From Pseudoxanthomonas suwonensis (GTDB lineage Bacteria > Pseudomonadota > Gammaproteobacteria > Xanthomonadales > Xanthomonadaceae), in contig NZ_PDWP01000014.1 of assembly GCF_010093235.1 (NCBI RefSeq), positions 36,335-100,334 of the forward strand: DNA of 64,000 nt, read 5' to 3'. The position numbers and the translations under genes were made by a program. The notes under the pieces are model-generated. The model saw only the letters and a list, made by a program, of their open reading frames with translations, searched no databases and was not told the DNA's origin. This document shows positions 8,076 to 19,804 of the stretch, piece by piece (the stretch's first letter is position 1; each line of letters starts with the position of its first letter).

Positions 8076-10002
8076 GGCGTCGCCTCCGCCGCGTCGCTGC
8101 GGGCCTGGGCGAAGGCCTGCAGCGATGTATCCAGGACCGGCTCCGGCAGCGGATCCGGCAGGCGCCTGCGCCAGTTGGGATGGCTGTCGGTGGTCCCGGG
8201 CAGGTTGGGCTGTTCGCCCAGGCCCAGCGCGTCCTCGGCCGGCAACAGCGCAAGCACGGCCGGGGACGGGCGGTAAACCGCAAGGCATCCATGCGCAGGT
8301 CCCCGCTGTCGATGCCCTCGGTGCGGAAGGCCTTGCGCAGGCGCGCCACGTCGGCCTGCCGCTCCTGCCACTGCGGCGTGGCAAGCAGCGCTTCGGGCGT
8401 TCCCTCCTGCAGTCCCAGGCGCCAGGCGATGTCGCGCCCCTCACCCCAGCCGGCGATGCTGGGCAGGTCGTGTGTGGTGGTGGTGGCGACCGCATGGCGG
8501 CGCCAGCGCTTGGGCGGCATGAACGCGCCGCGGCGGTCGCGGGTGAACGGCAGCACGTCGATCCCCAGTACGCCGCGGCGCGCCAGCTTCGCGCGGATGC
8601 CCGGCGGTACCACGCCCAGGTCCTCGCCGATCACGATGCAGCGGTGGCGCCAGGACTCCAGCGCCAGCAGGTCGAGCAGCACATCCAGCTCGCAGCGCAG
8701 GTAAACGCCGTCGCGTGCACTGGCGCCGCGCGGCACGACCCACAGCCGCTGCAGGCCGAGGATATGGTCGATGCGCACGCCACCGCGGTCGCGCATCACC
8801 GCGCGCAGCAGCTCGATGAACGGCGCGAAGCCCGACTGCCGCAACCCGGTGGGCGAATAGCCGCTGATGCCCCAGGCCTGCCCTTCGGCATTGAATGCAT
8901 CCGGCGGCGCGCCCAGTTCCAGTCCCCGCAGCACCGCCGACGGCGAAGCCGCGGCCTCGCTGCCGGACGGGTCGAAGCCCACCGCCAGGTCCGCGACAAG
9001 GCCGATGCCCAGCCCGGCCCCGCGCGCCTGTCGCTGGCACTGCGCCCAGGCGGTGCGTGCCAGCCATTGCCCGAACAGGTGCAGCTGCGCGGCGTCCTCG
9101 TCATCGCCGGCGGTGAACGCCACATACGCGGCCACTTCCGGTGGCGGCGCGGCGGCGAAGCGCGTGAAGTCCGCCTGCAGGTCGGGGCGCAGGGCCAGGC
9201 CATGCGCATGCAGCCGGCGCAGCCAGGCCCACTTGGCAGGCCGCGCCGCGGCCCAGTCGACGAACCGCGCCGACTCCAGTTCACGCAGGCGCGGGCGCAG
9301 GCCCGGATCATCCTCCAGCGCCTGTTCCGCCACTTCGCCGAATACCTGCGACGGCGAGGCATGCAGGGGATCGAGGCAGCGCCTGTCGCTGGGTGCGTAG
9401 GGGCTGTAATAGCCCGCGCCCTCGAGCGCGGCATGTACCGGGCTCAGCGCCAGCGCGTCGCCACCGGCGGCGGCCAGCCTGCGCAGCCAGTCGCTGCAGC
9501 CTGCGGTGTCGCCAATGCCGCCATCGCCCGGGGTGCGCGCCGAGTACACCTGTAGCGCCACGCCCCAGGCGCGTCCATCCGGCACCGCATCCTCCACGCC
9601 GAAGCAACGATCCGGCGCCACGGCGACCCGGCGCGGCGCGCCGTCGCGCAAGGTCCAGTAACCCGGCGTCAGTGGCACGCGCACGCGGCCACGCGCGTCG
9701 ACCCGTGCGTCCTCGCGTTCGCCGTCCTCCGATTCCCACTGCCGCAGGCCAGGTCCGCCGCCGACCGCGATCCGGGTACCTGGACGGGCGGTCACCAGCG
9801 GCGGCTCGGCCTGCACGGCCTGCACCCGATGCAGGCTGTCGCGGCGCTGCGCCACCGTGGCCGCGGGAAGATCCATCGCCGCCAGTACCCCGTGCAGGGT
9901 GGCGTCGGACACCACCTGCGGCCGGCCGGAGACATCGGTCCATTCGCGGCACAGGCCCGCAGCCTCGGCCAGGGCGTGCAGGCTCGCGTCGTCCCCGCTC
10001 AT
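8072..10002 (-). pseudogene. malQ: 4-alpha-glucanotransferase MalQ, apparently frameshifted near its 3' end
   Basis: Amylomaltase (GH77) that transfers maltodextrin chains and would supply linear glucans to TreY. The first ~580 codons from the ATG at 10002 read cleanly (SLALSPVHA-type region, GVRIDHILGLQRLWVVP, IGEDLGVVPPGIR, TTTTHDLPSIAGW). After DSGDLRMDALRFTARP the frame leaves homology. The expected end (PAVLALLPAEDALGLGEQ, QPNLPGTTDSHPNWRRRL) lies in another frame and stops at 8072, overlapping the treY ATG. Adding one C to the C4 run (plus strand G4 at 8262-8265) restores a 643-aa enzyme. Either a real null allele or a single-base sequence error; the intact ATGA coupling at both ends favours a recent or artefactual change. 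Confidence 0.85.
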
Positions 10003-11741
10003 GGGCCCACCCTGCGCACGCGCAGCCGGTCCGGCGGCAGCTCGCCCTCCTCCATCGGCCCGGTGCGCAGCAGGTCGCGTCCCGGCGGCAGGGCGCTGGG
10101 AAGCGTGGCGCGGCCGAGGTTCAGTTCGATCCACCACTGCGCCCCGCCCAGCTGCCAGCCGGCAGCGACGGCGGACTCGCCGATCACGCGCCCACCAAGT
10201 GGCCGGGCCTGGTCCAGGTGCGGCATCAGCTCGCGGGCGCGCAGGGCGAGCAGTCCGCCGAACCAGGCCAGCCACGCCCCGGCCAGGGCATCGTCCCCGG
10301 CCGGCCAGGGCGCGCGCGAAGCCTCGAAGGTCGAGGCCGCGTTGGGATCGGGAATCGTGCGCCTGGCCTCGGCGCTGGCGAAGGCGGCGAAGTGCGCGAA
10401 CTCGCGGCGGCGGCCTTCGCGCACGGCCTCGTCCAGGGGCGCCTGGAAGTCGGTGAAGAACAGGAAGGGCTCGCGCGCCGCCCAGGGTTCGCCCATGAAG
10501 AACAGCGGCACCATCGGGGTCAGCGCGGTCAGGGCCATCGCCACGCGCAGGCGTTCCGGCGTGACCAGCACTGACAGCCGCTCGCCGCAGGCGCGGTTGC
10601 CGATCTGGTCATGGTTCTGGGCGAAGGCGACGAAGCGTTCCGGCGGCACATCCGCGCTCGACTCGCCACGGACGCGCCCCCGCGGGGTGGTCTCGCCCTG
10701 CCAGGCAAAGCCCTCTCCAAGCACGCGCGCCAGGTGCGCGGCGGCCTGCGGCGCGTAATCGCCGTAATAGCCCTCGTCCTCGCCGGTCAGCAGCACGTGC
10801 AGGGCGTTGTGGAAGTCGTCGTCCCACTGCGCGGTGAAACCCCCGCGCAGCAGGCTGGCCTGGTTGTGCTCGTTCTCCAGCACCAGGTGCACGTGGCGGT
10901 CGGCAGGCAGGGCCGCATGCACCGCCTTCCGCAGCTGGTGGAGGAAGGCGGTCGGCTCGATCGCATGCACCGCGTCCAGGCGCAGTCCGTCGAAGCGGTA
11001 TTCCTCCAGCCACATCAGCGCATTGGCGATGAAATAGCCCTGCACCGCCGGCTGCCCGAAATCGATGGCCTCGCCCCAGGGTGTGTGCGAGCCGGCGCGG
11101 AAGAACGACGAGGCATAGCTGCCCAGGTAGTTCCCGTCCGGGCCGAAGTGGTTGTAGACCACGTCCAGCAGCACCATCAGGCCCAGGCCATGGGCCTCGT
11201 CCACCAACGCCTTGAGCTCGTCCGGGGTGCCATAGGCATTGGCGGGAGCGAACGGCAGCACCCCGTCGTAGCCCCAGTTGCGGCTGCCCGGGAACTGGGC
11301 CAGCGGCATCAGCTCGATCGCGGTAATCCCCAGTGCCGCCAGCCGCGGCAGCTGCGCGCGTACCCCGACATAGCCGCCGCACGCGCCGACATGCAGTTCG
11401 TAGACCACCGCCTCGCGCCAGGGCCGGCCACGCCAGTCGTCGTGGCGCCACGTGTAATCGCCGCGGTACAGGGCGCTGGGTCCGTGCACGCCTTCGGGCT
11501 GCCAGCGCGAAGCCGGATCCGGTACCTCGTTGCCACCATCGATGCGATAGCGGTAGCGCGCGCCCTCAACGGCCGCCGTTTCGACTTCGAACCAGCCATC
11601 GCCCGCTGCCCACATCGGCACGGCCTGGCCGGCGAGCACGAGTTCCACCTGGCGCGCATCCGGAGCCCAAAAACGGAAGCGCCAGTTCCCCTCCCCGGCT
11701 GGGCAGGCGCCCGGGGGCTTGGACGCGGTGATGGCGCTCAT
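9999..11741 (-). CDS. treZ: Malto-oligosyltrehalose trehalohydrolase TreZ, 580 aa
   Basis: GH13 hydrolase that releases trehalose from the maltooligosyl trehalose made by TreY. A CBM48-like N-terminal domain ([16 protein letters not shown], about residues 20-100) is followed by the barrel. Motifs seen: [41 protein letters not shown] with the nucleophile Asp, LVLENEHN with the acid Glu, and [11 protein letters not shown], which is diagnostic for TreZ. The ATG at 11741 overlaps the glgB stop as ATGA, and the stop overlaps the malQ ATG the same way. Confidence 0.93.
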   Translation of the reverse strand: MSAITASKPPGACPAGEGNWRFRFWAPDARQVELVLAGQAVPMWAAGDGWFEVETAAVEGARYRYRIDGGNEVPDPASRWQPEGVHGPSALYRGDYTWRHDDWRGRPWREAVVYELHVGACGGYVGVRAQLPRLAALGITAIELMPLAQFPGSRNWGYDGVLPFAPANAYGTPDELKALVDEAHGLGLMVLLDVVYNHFGPDGNYLGSYASSFFRAGSHTPWGEAIDFGQPAVQGYFIANALMWLEEYRFDGLRLDAVHAIEPTAFLHQLRKAVHAALPADRHVHLVLENEHNQASLLRGGFTAQWDDDFHNALHVLLTGEDEGYYGDYAPQAAAHLARVLGEGFAWQGETTPRGRVRGESSADVPPERFVAFAQNHDQIGNRACGERLSVLVTPERLRVAMALTALTPMVPLFFMGEPWAAREPFLFFTDFQAPLDEAVREGRRREFAHFAAFASAEARRTIPDPNAASTFEASRAPWPAGDDALAGAWLAWFGGLLALRARELMPHLDQARPLGGRVIGESAVAAGWQLGGAQWWIELNLGRATLPSALPPGRDLLRTGPMEEGELPPDRLRVRRVGP

Positions 11742-13969
11742 GCCCCGGCCTGGAGGTAAAGCGTGGCCAGCGGCGGCAACGTCAGGGCCAGCGACTGCGC
11801 GTGGCCATGCATGGGTCGCCGCACCGTCTGCAGCAGGCCGCCATTGCCGACGTTGCTGCCACCGTAATGGGCGCTGTCGGTGTTGAGCAGCTCGCGCCAG
11901 CCGCCGGCGCAGGGCACGCCTACCGAGTAGCCATGGTGCACGGCCGGGGTGAGGTTGGTCACCGCCAGCACCGGTGGCGCGCGCCCTTCCGGATCGTGGC
12001 GCAGGAAGGCGACCACGTTGTTGCGCGAGTCGTCGGCCACGCTCCACTCGAAGCTGCGCTCGTCCTGCTCGGCCACGTGCAGGGCCGGCTGCGCGCGAAG
12101 CATGCGGTTGAGGTCGCCGACCAGCCGCGCCAGCCCATCGTTGAGGGGGCGCTTCGCTTCTTCCCAGTCCAGCTGGGCATCGTGGTTCCATTCGGCCAGC
12201 TGGCCGCACTCGCCGCCCATGAACAGCAGCTTGGCCCCGGGGTGCGCCCACATCAGGGCGAAATAGGCCCGCAGGTTGGCGAAGCGCTGCCACTCGTCTC
12301 CGGGCATGCGCCGCAGCAGCGAGCCCTTGCCGTGCACCACCTCGTCATGCGACAGCGGCAGCACGAAGCGCTCGGCGAAGGCGTAGACCAGGCCGAACGT
12401 CATCTCGCTGTGGTGCCAGCCGCGATGGATCGGATCGCGCCCCATGTGCTGGAGGGTGTCGTGCATCCAGCCCATGTTCCACTTGTGGGTGAAACCCAGC
12501 CCGCCGTGTTCGGCCGGCGCGGTGACGCCCGGCCATGCGGTGGACTCCTCGGCGATCAGCATCACGTCCGGGAAGCGGCGGCGCAGCTCGCTGTTCATCC
12601 GGCGCAGGAAACCGATCGCCTGCAGGTTCTCGCGTCCGCCATGCTCGTTGGGAACCCACTCGCCCTCGGGCCGGCTGTAGTCGCGGTAGAGCATCGAGGC
12701 CACCGCGTCCACGCGCAGGCCGTCGATATGGAAGCGCTCGATCCATTCCAGCGCCGAGCCGACCAGGAAGGCCGAGACCTCGTTGCGGCCGTAGTTGTAG
12801 ATCAGGGTGTGCCAGTCGCGGTGGAAGCCCTCGCGCGGGTCCTCGTGCTCGTACAGCGCGGTGCCGTCGAAACGCTGCAGGCCGTGCGCGTCGGTCGGGA
12901 AGTGGGCACTGACCCAGTCCAGGATCACGCCGATCCCGGCGCGATGGCAGCGGTCGACGAAGCGCGCGAACGCCGCCGGTTCGCCATGGCGCGCGGTAGG
13001 CGCATAGATGCCCAGCGGCTGGTAGCCCCAGGAGCCACCGAACGGATGCTCGCTGACCGGCAGCAGCTCGATATGGGTAAAGCCCAGCGCCTGCACGTGC
13101 GGAATCAGCTCGTCGCCCAGCGCGTCCCAGTCCGGCGCGCGCCCTTCGGCATCGCGTCGCCAGGAGCCGGCATGCACCTCGTAGATCGAAAGCGGCCTGC
13201 CTTCCCAGCCACGCGAGGCCATCCATTCCTCGTCGTTCCAGGCGAACGGCGCGGGATCGGCCACCCGCGATGCGGTGGACGGCGGCAGTTCGCACTGGCG
13301 TGCGCAGGGGTCGGCCTTGTGCGGCAGGCGTGCGCCGTCCAGCCCGGTGATCTCGTACTTGTACAGGGCGCCGGCCCGCACGCGCGGCAGGAAGATCTCC
13401 CAGACGCCGGCACGATGGCGCAGGCGCATGGGGTGGCGACGCCCGTCCCAGCCGTTGAAGTCGCCCACCACGGCCACGCGCCGGGCATTGGGCGCCCATA
13501 CCGCGAAGCGCACGCCCTCGACTTCGCCCAGCCGCATGGGATGGGCGCCCAGCGCCGCGCGGCAGGCCTCGCCATCGCCGGCCGACAGGCGCTCCAGCAA
13601 CGCCTCGTCCAGCAACGCGCCGAACCCGTAGGCATCCTCGGTCTCCTCGACCCGGTCGCCCCAGTCCACCCGCAGCAGGTGCACGCCGCCGCCGTCGACC
13701 CGTGCCTCGAACACGCCGAACACCGAAGTCGGCCGCAGCGCGGGCCACTGGTCCGGGCCGGTGCCGCAGCTCACCGCAACCGCCCCCGGGAACAGGACCC
13801 GCAGGCAGAACCCGCCTTCCGGCAGCGCATGCGCGCCAAGCCAGGCGAAGGCGTCGACCGGCTCGCCCGCCGCGAGCGCCGCCAGGGCGGCGTCGCGTTC
13901 CGGATCCCCGGGGCCGCCCGGGAAGGCTGGTTCGCATTCCTGCGGCATGGCCGCCACCCCTTCGCTCAT
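11738..13969 (-). CDS. glgB: 1,4-alpha-glucan branching enzyme GlgB, 743 aa
   Basis: Introduces alpha-1,6 branches into the linear glucan made by GlgA. Two N-terminal beta-sandwich modules (about residues 25-250, including [20 protein letters not shown]) precede the catalytic barrel. Branching-enzyme motifs: [42 protein letters not shown] with the nucleophile Asp, [12 protein letters not shown] with the acid Glu, and [16 protein letters not shown]. The start overlaps the glgA stop by 4 nt; a second Met (MPQECEP) seven codons in is possible. Length is normal for long-form GlgB. Confidence 0.93.
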   Translation of the reverse strand: MSEGVAAMPQECEPAFPGGPGDPERDAALAALAAGEPVDAFAWLGAHALPEGGFCLRVLFPGAVAVSCGTGPDQWPALRPTSVFGVFEARVDGGGVHLLRVDWGDRVEETEDAYGFGALLDEALLERLSAGDGEACRAALGAHPMRLGEVEGVRFAVWAPNARRVAVVGDFNGWDGRRHPMRLRHRAGVWEIFLPRVRAGALYKYEITGLDGARLPHKADPCARQCELPPSTASRVADPAPFAWNDEEWMASRGWEGRPLSIYEVHAGSWRRDAEGRAPDWDALGDELIPHVQALGFTHIELLPVSEHPFGGSWGYQPLGIYAPTARHGEPAAFARFVDRCHRAGIGVILDWVSAHFPTDAHGLQRFDGTALYEHEDPREGFHRDWHTLIYNYGRNEVSAFLVGSALEWIERFHIDGLRVDAVASMLYRDYSRPEGEWVPNEHGGRENLQAIGFLRRMNSELRRRFPDVMLIAEESTAWPGVTAPAEHGGLGFTHKWNMGWMHDTLQHMGRDPIHRGWHHSEMTFGLVYAFAERFVLPLSHDEVVHGKGSLLRRMPGDEWQRFANLRAYFALMWAHPGAKLLFMGGECGQLAEWNHDAQLDWEEAKRPLNDGLARLVGDLNRMLRAQPALHVAEQDERSFEWSVADDSRNNVVAFLRHDPEGRAPPVLAVTNLTPAVHHGYSVGVPCAGGWRELLNTDSAHYGGSNVGNGGLLQTVRRPMHGHAQSLALTLPPLATLYLQAGA

Positions 13970-15537
13970 GCGGTCAGCCCCCGGGTTGCGGCGATCCCGG
14001 CCGCCTGGCGGTAGAGCGCGTGGTACTGCTGCCCGGCCGGCGTCCAGCCACCGGGGCGCAGCATGGCCGCGCGGCGCATGGCGCCCAGCAGCAGCGGACT
14101 GCGGAAGGTACGTATCGCGCGCTGCAGGCAGCGGCGCAGGCCGTCGGCGCTGGCGCCCTCGAACAGGAAGCCGGTCACGCCGTCGTCGACCGTGTCGATC
14201 AGGCCGCCGGTCGCATGCGCAACCGGCAGGCAGCCGAAGCGCTGCGCGTACATCTGGCTGAGGCCGCAGGGCTCGAAGCGCGATGGCATCAACAGGAAGT
14301 CCGCACCGGCGAACATCCGCCGGGCCAGCCCTTCCTCGAAGCCGATGAAGGCTCCTACGGCGCCGGGGAAGCGGCGCACCAGGGCGGCCACCTGCGCCTC
14401 CACCTGCGGCTCGCCGCCGCCGATGATCACCACCTGGCCGCCGGCGGCCACGATCTGCGGCGCCACCTCGCAGGTGATGTCCAGGCCCTTCTGGTGGACC
14501 AGTCGCGAGACGACCGCGAACAGCGGGCCGCCGTTGTCCGGCAGGCCGAACGCGGTGCGTACCGCGCGCGCGTTGAGATGGCGGTCGCGGCAGTCGGCAG
14601 GGCTGAAACGCGCCGGCAGGGAACGGTCGGTGGCCGGGTCCCAGCTGTCGTCGATGCCGTTGACGATCCCGCTGAGGTGGCCCTGCGCGGCCCGCCTGGC
14701 CAGCAGCTCGTGCAGGCCACAGCCCTCCTCCGGCCCCACGATCTGCGCCGCATAGCTGACGCTGACGGTGTTGATGCGGGTTGCGTTGATGATCCCGGCC
14801 TTGAGGAACGAAAGCCGGCCATGGAACTCCATGTCCTCCAGGTGCGCCTTCGGCACGCCGATGGCCTTGGCCACGCTGCGCGGGAACACGCCCTGGTAGG
14901 CGAGGTTGTGGATGGTCAGCACGCTCGGGGTGTCACCGCCGGTCCAGCGCACGTAGGCCGCGGCCATGGCCGAGGGCCAGTCGTTGAGGTGCAGCAGGGC
15001 CGGCCGCCACTTCAGTCCGCAGCCACCGGCGCCGATGCGCGCGGCGGCATGGGCGAAGGTGGCGAAGCGGATTGCATTGTCGTCCCACTCGGCGCCGGAG
15101 CCGTCCACGTAGGGCGAGCCGCTCCGCTCGAACAGTTCCGGGCACAGCAGCACGTAGACCGGCAGGCCGTCGGCCTGGTGGGTCAGGCCGATCCGGCATT
15201 CCGGCAGGCCGGCATGGGCGTCCACCCGGCCGACGATGTTCATGGCGCGGATGCGCTGCAGGACTTCCGGGTAGCCCGGGATCAGCACGCGCACGTCGCA
15301 GGCAGGGCGCAGCGCGCGCGGCAGGGCGGCGGCGACGTCGCCGAGGCCGCCGGCCTTGAGGAAGTCCGCCATCTCGGAGACGACGAAGAGCACCGGGATG
15401 CTGTGGTGGCCCGGCTGCGGCAGCACGGCTGCCGACTGGCGGCGCATGAAGCGCCCCCGTTCATCCCGTGGTGGAAGCCGCAGCGACTTCTGTTCACGTA
15501 ACGCGACAACACCGACGGAATCGGGGGCGGCTGACAT
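13966..15537 (-). CDS. glgA: Glycogen synthase GlgA (ADP-glucose), about 523 aa
   Basis: GT5 transferase that extends alpha-1,4 glucan from ADP-glucose. The KxGGL site is present as [16 protein letters not shown], with [18 protein letters not shown] and [18 protein letters not shown] in the C-terminal domain. The start is uncertain: a GTG at 15579, the ATG at 15537 used here, or the ATG at 15447 just after GGGGGC, which is closest to the conserved [17 protein letters not shown]. The N-terminal extension before that block is unlike E. coli GlgA. First gene of the operon. No glgC is in the window, so ADP-glucose must come from elsewhere. Confidence 0.92.
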   Translation of the reverse strand: MSAAPDSVGVVALREQKSLRLPPRDERGRFMRRQSAAVLPQPGHHSIPVLFVVSEMADFLKAGGLGDVAAALPRALRPACDVRVLIPGYPEVLQRIRAMNIVGRVDAHAGLPECRIGLTHQADGLPVYVLLCPELFERSGSPYVDGSGAEWDDNAIRFATFAHAAARIGAGGCGLKWRPALLHLNDWPSAMAAAYVRWTGGDTPSVLTIHNLAYQGVFPRSVAKAIGVPKAHLEDMEFHGRLSFLKAGIINATRINTVSVSYAAQIVGPEEGCGLHELLARRAAQGHLSGIVNGIDDSWDPATDRSLPARFSPADCRDRHLNARAVRTAFGLPDNGGPLFAVVSRLVHQKGLDITCEVAPQIVAAGGQVVIIGGGEPQVEAQVAALVRRFPGAVGAFIGFEEGLARRMFAGADFLLMPSRFEPCGLSQMYAQRFGCLPVAHATGGLIDTVDDGVTGFLFEGASADGLRRCLQRAIRTFRSPLLLGAMRRAAMLRPGGWTPAGQQYHALYRQAAGIAATRGLTA

Positions 15538-15697
15538 CGCAGTGGCTCGTTGTTCTGGGGTTGACGTTTCCCGCACCACCCCTTGCAGGGGGCAGCGGAG
15601 GTTCGTTTTGGGAGGTCAACGCAGATCGTGGGGGATATGCGCGAGCTACGGCTGCAATCTACAGCGCGTTCCGATAAATACGTTGTGAATTCCAACC

Positions 15698-15711
15698 GTC
15701 ACCGGTGTGAC
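15698..15711. promoter_or_regulatory. Inverted repeat upstream of the glycogen operon
   Basis: GTCAC at 15698-15702 and GTGAC at 15707-15711 are perfect inverted arms around CGGT, about 160 bp upstream of the chosen glgA start, in a locally AT-richer stretch (15660-15720) that probably holds the operon promoter. It may be an operator; no regulator is assigned. Confidence 0.3.
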
Positions 15712-15772
15712 TTTTGCGGATTTTCCTGCGAGGTCACGTAACCCGTTCATGCGGGTGCGCCATCACACCCTC

Positions 15773-15788
15773 CATGCGCCGGCGCATG
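15773..15788. other. Perfect 16-bp palindrome after napC
   Basis: CATGCGCC followed directly by GGCGCATG, 39 bp beyond the napC stop. A smaller hairpin (ACCCG/CGGGT) lies next to it. There is no T-run, so a factor-independent terminator is uncertain. Confidence 0.3.
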
Positions 15789-15826
15789 CAACGGTCATGC
15801 AGTGGATTGCACCACGATGGGGCGAT

Positions 15827-16426
15827 TCAGCCCTGCGGCACGCCCGCCATGTCCGGCAGGCGATGGGCGATGCCCTTGTGGCAGTCGATGCAGGTCTTCT
15901 CGCCGGTGCCCAGCCACAGCTTGTGGACCTGGGCCGCGCGCGCGCCCTGGCGGGTCAGGTCCATCGAATCGAAGTCGTGGCAGTTGCGGCACTCCAGCGA
16001 GTCGTTGGCCTTCAGCCGCGCCCACTCGTGGCTGGCCAGCACCAGCCGCTCGTCAAGGAATTTCTCGCGGGTATTGATGGTGCCGAAGATCTTGCCCCAG
16101 ACCTCCTTGGAGGCCTGCATCTTGCGCGCGATCTTGTCGGTCCAGTTGTGCGGGACATGGCAGTCCGGGCAGGTGGCGCGCACGCCGGAGCGGTTGGTGT
16201 AGTGGATCGTGGTCTTCAGCTCCTCGAACACGTTGTCGCGCATCTCGTGGCAGGTGGTGCAGAAGCGCTCGGTATTGGTCGCCTCCAGCGCGGTGTTGAA
16301 CCCGCCCCAGAACAGGACGCCGGCGATGAACCCGGCCACGGTCAGGAACCCCAGGCTGTAGTAGCGGCTGGGCGAACGCAGGGTCATCCACAGCAGCGAC
16401 ACGTGGCGGCGGAGGCGGCGGAGCAT
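15827..16426 (-). CDS. napC: Tetraheme cytochrome c NapC, 199 aa
   Basis: Membrane-anchored quinol dehydrogenase that passes electrons from the quinol pool to NapAB. One N-terminal membrane anchor (about residues 24-42, [18 protein letters not shown]) is followed by four CxxCH heme sites starting at Cys56 (CTTCH), Cys86 (CPDCH), Cys146 (CRNCH) and Cys179 (CIDCH). This is the standard NapC/NirT pattern and length. The start codon directly follows the napB stop. It is the last gene of the nap operon. Confidence 0.95.
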   Translation of the reverse strand: MLRRLRRHVSLLWMTLRSPSRYYSLGFLTVAGFIAGVLFWGGFNTALEATNTERFCTTCHEMRDNVFEELKTTIHYTNRSGVRATCPDCHVPHNWTDKIARKMQASKEVWGKIFGTINTREKFLDERLVLASHEWARLKANDSLECRNCHDFDSMDLTRQGARAAQVHKLWLGTGEKTCIDCHKGIAHRLPDMAGVPQG

Positions 16427-17002
16427 TCAGTGCACCTCCGCCTGCGGGGCCGCCGGATCGGCAAGCAGGCTGTCGATGTCGCGGAAGCCGTTGGCCACCA
16501 GGGTCGGGGCATCGGTCTGGACCACGTGGCACTGCATGCAGAAGTAGCGGCGCGGCGAGATCGAGGCGAGGAACTGGTCGTCGCGGTCCATGTAGTGGGT
16601 GACGCTCACCGGCGGGGCCTGGAAGGTGGCCGCGTTGGCGCGGGCGTGGCACAGCATGCAGCGGTTGCTGTTCCGGTCGACCTGGTAGCCGTCGATCGCG
16701 TGGGGAATGGTCGGCGGCTGCATCGGATAGGCCCGCACCCGCTTGATGTCGGTGTTCTCCACCCGCGCGATCGGCGGCGGGTGGCCTTCCTGGTCCACCG
16801 GCACGCCGCGGCGGATGGCGTCGATCTGCCCGGAACCGGGGATGAAGACGGCCCGCGCGTCCACCGGCACGGATGCGGTGGCCTGCGGTTGCGGCGCCCG
16901 CGCCTCGCGCGCGCCGCGACCCAGGATCACGCCGAGGAAGAACAGCAGTGCCCCCAGCACGACGGCCAGGGCGATTGCGACCAGCGGCATCCGGTTTCGC
17001 AT
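16427..17002 (-). CDS. napB: Periplasmic nitrate reductase diheme subunit NapB, 191 aa
   Basis: Small diheme cytochrome c that relays electrons from NapC to NapA in the periplasm. An N-terminal hydrophobic export or anchor segment (residues 6-29) is followed by a Pro/Ala linker. Two CxxCH sites (RCMLCHARAN and FCMQCHVVQT) and the conserved PPTIPHAIDGYQVDRNSNRC block identify the family. It lies ten bases after napA and abuts napC. Confidence 0.95.
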   Translation of the reverse strand: MRNRMPLVAIALAVVLGALLFFLGVILGRGAREARAPQPQATASVPVDARAVFIPGSGQIDAIRRGVPVDQEGHPPPIARVENTDIKRVRAYPMQPPTIPHAIDGYQVDRNSNRCMLCHARANAATFQAPPVSVTHYMDRDDQFLASISPRRYFCMQCHVVQTDAPTLVANGFRDIDSLLADPAAPQAEVH

Positions 17003-17012
17003 GACGCGGCTC

Positions 17013-19508
17013 CTATGCGGGGAGGACCTTGACCGCGCACTTCTTGTAGTCGGTCTGCTTGGAGATGGGATCGGTGGCGTCCAGGGTGACCTTGTTGATC
17101 AGCTGGCCGGCATCGAACCAGGGCACGAACACCACCCCGCGCGGCATGCGGTTGCGGCCGCGCGTCTCGACCCGGGTGCGCATCTCGCCGCGACGCGAGG
17201 CCACCCGCACCTCGTCGCCGCGCTTGAGCCCGCGCGCGCGGGCGTCGTCGGGGTTCATGAAGCACACCGCGGCGGGGAACGCCCTGTAGAGCTCGGGGAT
17301 GCGCATGGTCATCGAGCCGGAATGCCAGTGCTCCAGCACCCGTCCGGTCACCAGCCACAGGTCGTACTCGTCGTCGGGCGCCTCGGCCGGCGGCTCGTAG
17401 GGCAGCGCCCAGATCACCGCCTTGCCGTCCTTGTTGCCGTAGAACTGGAAGCCGGTCCCGGGCTTGACGTAGGGATCGCTGCCTTCGCGGTAGCGCCAGC
17501 GGGTTTCCTTGCCGTCCACCACCGGCCAGCGCAGGCCACGCGCCCGATGGTAGGCGTCGAACGGCGCCAGGTCGTGGCCGTGGCCGCGTCCGAACTCGGC
17601 GTACTCCTCGAACAGGCCTTTTTGCACGTAGAAGCCGAAGTGCTGGGACTCCTGGTTGGCGTAGCCCTGTTCGATATCCGACAGCGGGAACGCGTCGACC
17701 TTGCCGTTGGCGAACAGCACCTCGAACAGGGTCTTGCCGCGGTAGGCCGGATTGGCGTCGAGGATCTCCTTCGGCCAGCACTCGTCGGTGGTGAAGCGCC
17801 TGGAGAACTCCATCAGCTGCCACAGGTCCGAACGGGCCTCGCCCGGGGCCTGCACCAGCTGGTGCCAGAACTGGGTGCGGCGCTCGGCATTGCCGTAGGC
17901 GCCCTCCTTCTCCACCCACATCGCCGCCGGCAGGATCAGGTCGGCGGCCTGCGCGGTGACCGTGGGATAGGCGTCGGAGACGACGATGAAGTTCGCCGGG
18001 TTGCGGTAGCCGGGCCAGGTCTCCTGCAGCAGGTTGGCGCCGGCCTGCATGTTGTTGTTGACCTGCACCCAGTAGGCATTGAGCAGGCCGTCCTTCAGCG
18101 CGCGGTTCTGCTCCACCGCGTGGTAGCCGGGCTTCGGATTCAGCAGGCCGCGCGGAAGCTTCCAGATCTCCTCGGCGTGCTGGCGGTGCTCCGGGTTGGC
18201 CACCAGCATGTCAGCCGGCAGACGGTGGCTGAAGGTGCCCACCTCGCGCGCGGTGCCGCAGGCCGAGGGCTGGCCGGTCAGCGAGAACGGGCTGTTGCCC
18301 GGGGTGGAGATCTTCCCGGTCAGCAGGTGGATGTTGTAGACCATGTTGTTGGCCCACACCCCGCGGGTGTGCTGGTTGAAGCCCATGGTCCAGAACGACA
18401 TCACCCTGACCTTCGGATCGGCGTACAGCTCGGCCAGCTGCTGCAGCCAGCCGGCCTCGACCCCGGTCATCTCTACCGCGTGCTGCAGGGTATAGGGCGC
18501 GACCAGGCGGGCGAAGTCATCGAAACTGCACGGCTCGCCGGCGCCGGGATCGGCCGCGCCGCTGGCGGCCACCTCCAGCGGATGCTCCGGGCGCAGGCCG
18601 TAGCCGATGTCGGTCGCGCCGCGCTTGAAGGTGGCGTGCTTCTCCACGAACTGCCGGTCCACCCGCCCGGTGCGGATGATGTGGTTGGCGATGTAGTTGA
18701 GGATCACCAGGTCGGTCTGCGGCTTGAACACCACCGGGATGTCGGCCAGCTCGAAGCTGCGGTGCTCGAAGGTGGACAGCACCGCCACCTTCACGTGCGG
18801 GTTGGACAGCCGGCGGTCCGTGACCCGGGTCCACAGGATCGGGTGCATCTCGGCCATGTTCGAGCCCCACAGCACGAAAGCGTCGGCCGCCTCGATGTCG
18901 TCGTAGCAGCCCATCGGCTCGTCCATGCCGAAGGTGCGCATGAAGCCATAGGCGGCCGAGGCCATGCAGTGGCGCGCGTTGGGATCCAGGTGGTTGCTGC
19001 GGAAGCCGGCGCGCATCAGCTTGGTCGCCGCATAGCCCTCCCAGACGGTCCACTGCCCGGAGCCGAACATGCCGATGCCCTCGCCGCCCTTGGTCCTGAG
19101 CACACGCTTGAACTGCTCGGCCATCACGTCGAAGGCCTCGTCCCAGGACACCGGGGTGAAGTCGCCGTCCTTGGCATAGGCGCCGTTCTTCTTGCGCAGC
19201 AGCGGCGTGGTCAGGCGGTCGGCGCCATACAGCACCTTGGACAGGAAGTAACCCTTGACGCAGTTGATGCCACGGTTGACCTCGGCATGCACGTCGCCAT
19301 GGGTGGCGACCACCCGGCCGTCGCGCACGGCCACGTTGACTCCGCAGCCGGTGCCGCAGTAGCGGCACGGCGCCTTGTCCCACTTCAGGCCGGTGCGGTC
19401 GCCTTCGGTGACCACGTTGGTGCCGCCGCCGGGTAATGGCAGCCCGGCGGCTGCGGCGGCGGTGGCCGCGGCGGCGGTGCGGATGAATTCGCGGCGCGTG
19501 GTGCTCAT
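17013..19508 (-). CDS. napA: Periplasmic nitrate reductase catalytic subunit NapA, 831 aa
   Basis: Molybdopterin enzyme reducing nitrate to nitrite in the periplasm. A twin-arginine signal ([19 protein letters not shown]) opens the protein. The [4Fe-4S] ligands are seen as [12 protein letters not shown] plus the distal Cys in [10 protein letters not shown]. The Mo-ligand Cys lies in the conserved [20 protein letters not shown] block. The C-terminal molydopterin-dinucleotide-binding region ([18 protein letters not shown]) is complete. Length is normal. The start ATG overlaps the napD stop as ATGA. Confidence 0.97.
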   Translation of the reverse strand: MSTTRREFIRTAAAATAAAAAGLPLPGGGTNVVTEGDRTGLKWDKAPCRYCGTGCGVNVAVRDGRVVATHGDVHAEVNRGINCVKGYFLSKVLYGADRLTTPLLRKKNGAYAKDGDFTPVSWDEAFDVMAEQFKRVLRTKGGEGIGMFGSGQWTVWEGYAATKLMRAGFRSNHLDPNARHCMASAAYGFMRTFGMDEPMGCYDDIEAADAFVLWGSNMAEMHPILWTRVTDRRLSNPHVKVAVLSTFEHRSFELADIPVVFKPQTDLVILNYIANHIIRTGRVDRQFVEKHATFKRGATDIGYGLRPEHPLEVAASGAADPGAGEPCSFDDFARLVAPYTLQHAVEMTGVEAGWLQQLAELYADPKVRVMSFWTMGFNQHTRGVWANNMVYNIHLLTGKISTPGNSPFSLTGQPSACGTAREVGTFSHRLPADMLVANPEHRQHAEEIWKLPRGLLNPKPGYHAVEQNRALKDGLLNAYWVQVNNNMQAGANLLQETWPGYRNPANFIVVSDAYPTVTAQAADLILPAAMWVEKEGAYGNAERRTQFWHQLVQAPGEARSDLWQLMEFSRRFTTDECWPKEILDANPAYRGKTLFEVLFANGKVDAFPLSDIEQGYANQESQHFGFYVQKGLFEEYAEFGRGHGHDLAPFDAYHRARGLRWPVVDGKETRWRYREGSDPYVKPGTGFQFYGNKDGKAVIWALPYEPPAEAPDDEYDLWLVTGRVLEHWHSGSMTMRIPELYRAFPAAVCFMNPDDARARGLKRGDEVRVASRRGEMRTRVETRGRNRMPRGVVFVPWFDAGQLINKVTLDATDPISKQTDYKKCAVKVLPA

Positions 19509-19804
19509 GCGGAAGCTCCACTGGCAATGGGCGGGGAAACCGGTTCGTCGAGCGCGTCCGCCGGTTCGGCATGGTGGTGCACCAGCAGCACGTTGAGCAC
19601 GCCGGGCAGCTCACGCAGGCGGTCGACCAGGTCCATCACCTGGTACCGGTCCGCGGTTTCGCAGACCACCACGCTGCGCGTGTCACTGGCGATGGCCAGC
19701 TCCAGCGCCGGCTCGGCCGCGACCGCCGCGCGCAGCGCCTGCAGCGCACCGGCGCGGTGCTGGAGCACGAAGGAGGCGATGTGGACCTCGTCCGGTGCGT
19801 TCAT
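19505..19804 (-). CDS. napD: NapA signal-peptide chaperone NapD, 99 aa
   Basis: Small cytoplasmic protein that binds the Tat signal of NapA during cofactor loading. It shows the NapD pattern: [12 protein letters not shown] near the N-terminus, a ferredoxin-like alternation, and [16 protein letters not shown] near the C-terminus. The ATG at 19804 overlaps the napF stop by 4 nt, and the stop overlaps the napA start. The C-terminal tail is Asp/Glu/Pro rich. Confidence 0.9.
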   Translation of the reverse strand: MNAPDEVHIASFVLQHRAGALQALRAAVAAEPALELAIASDTRSVVVCETADRYQVMDLVDRLRELPGVLNVLLVHHHAEPADALDEPVSPPIASGASA

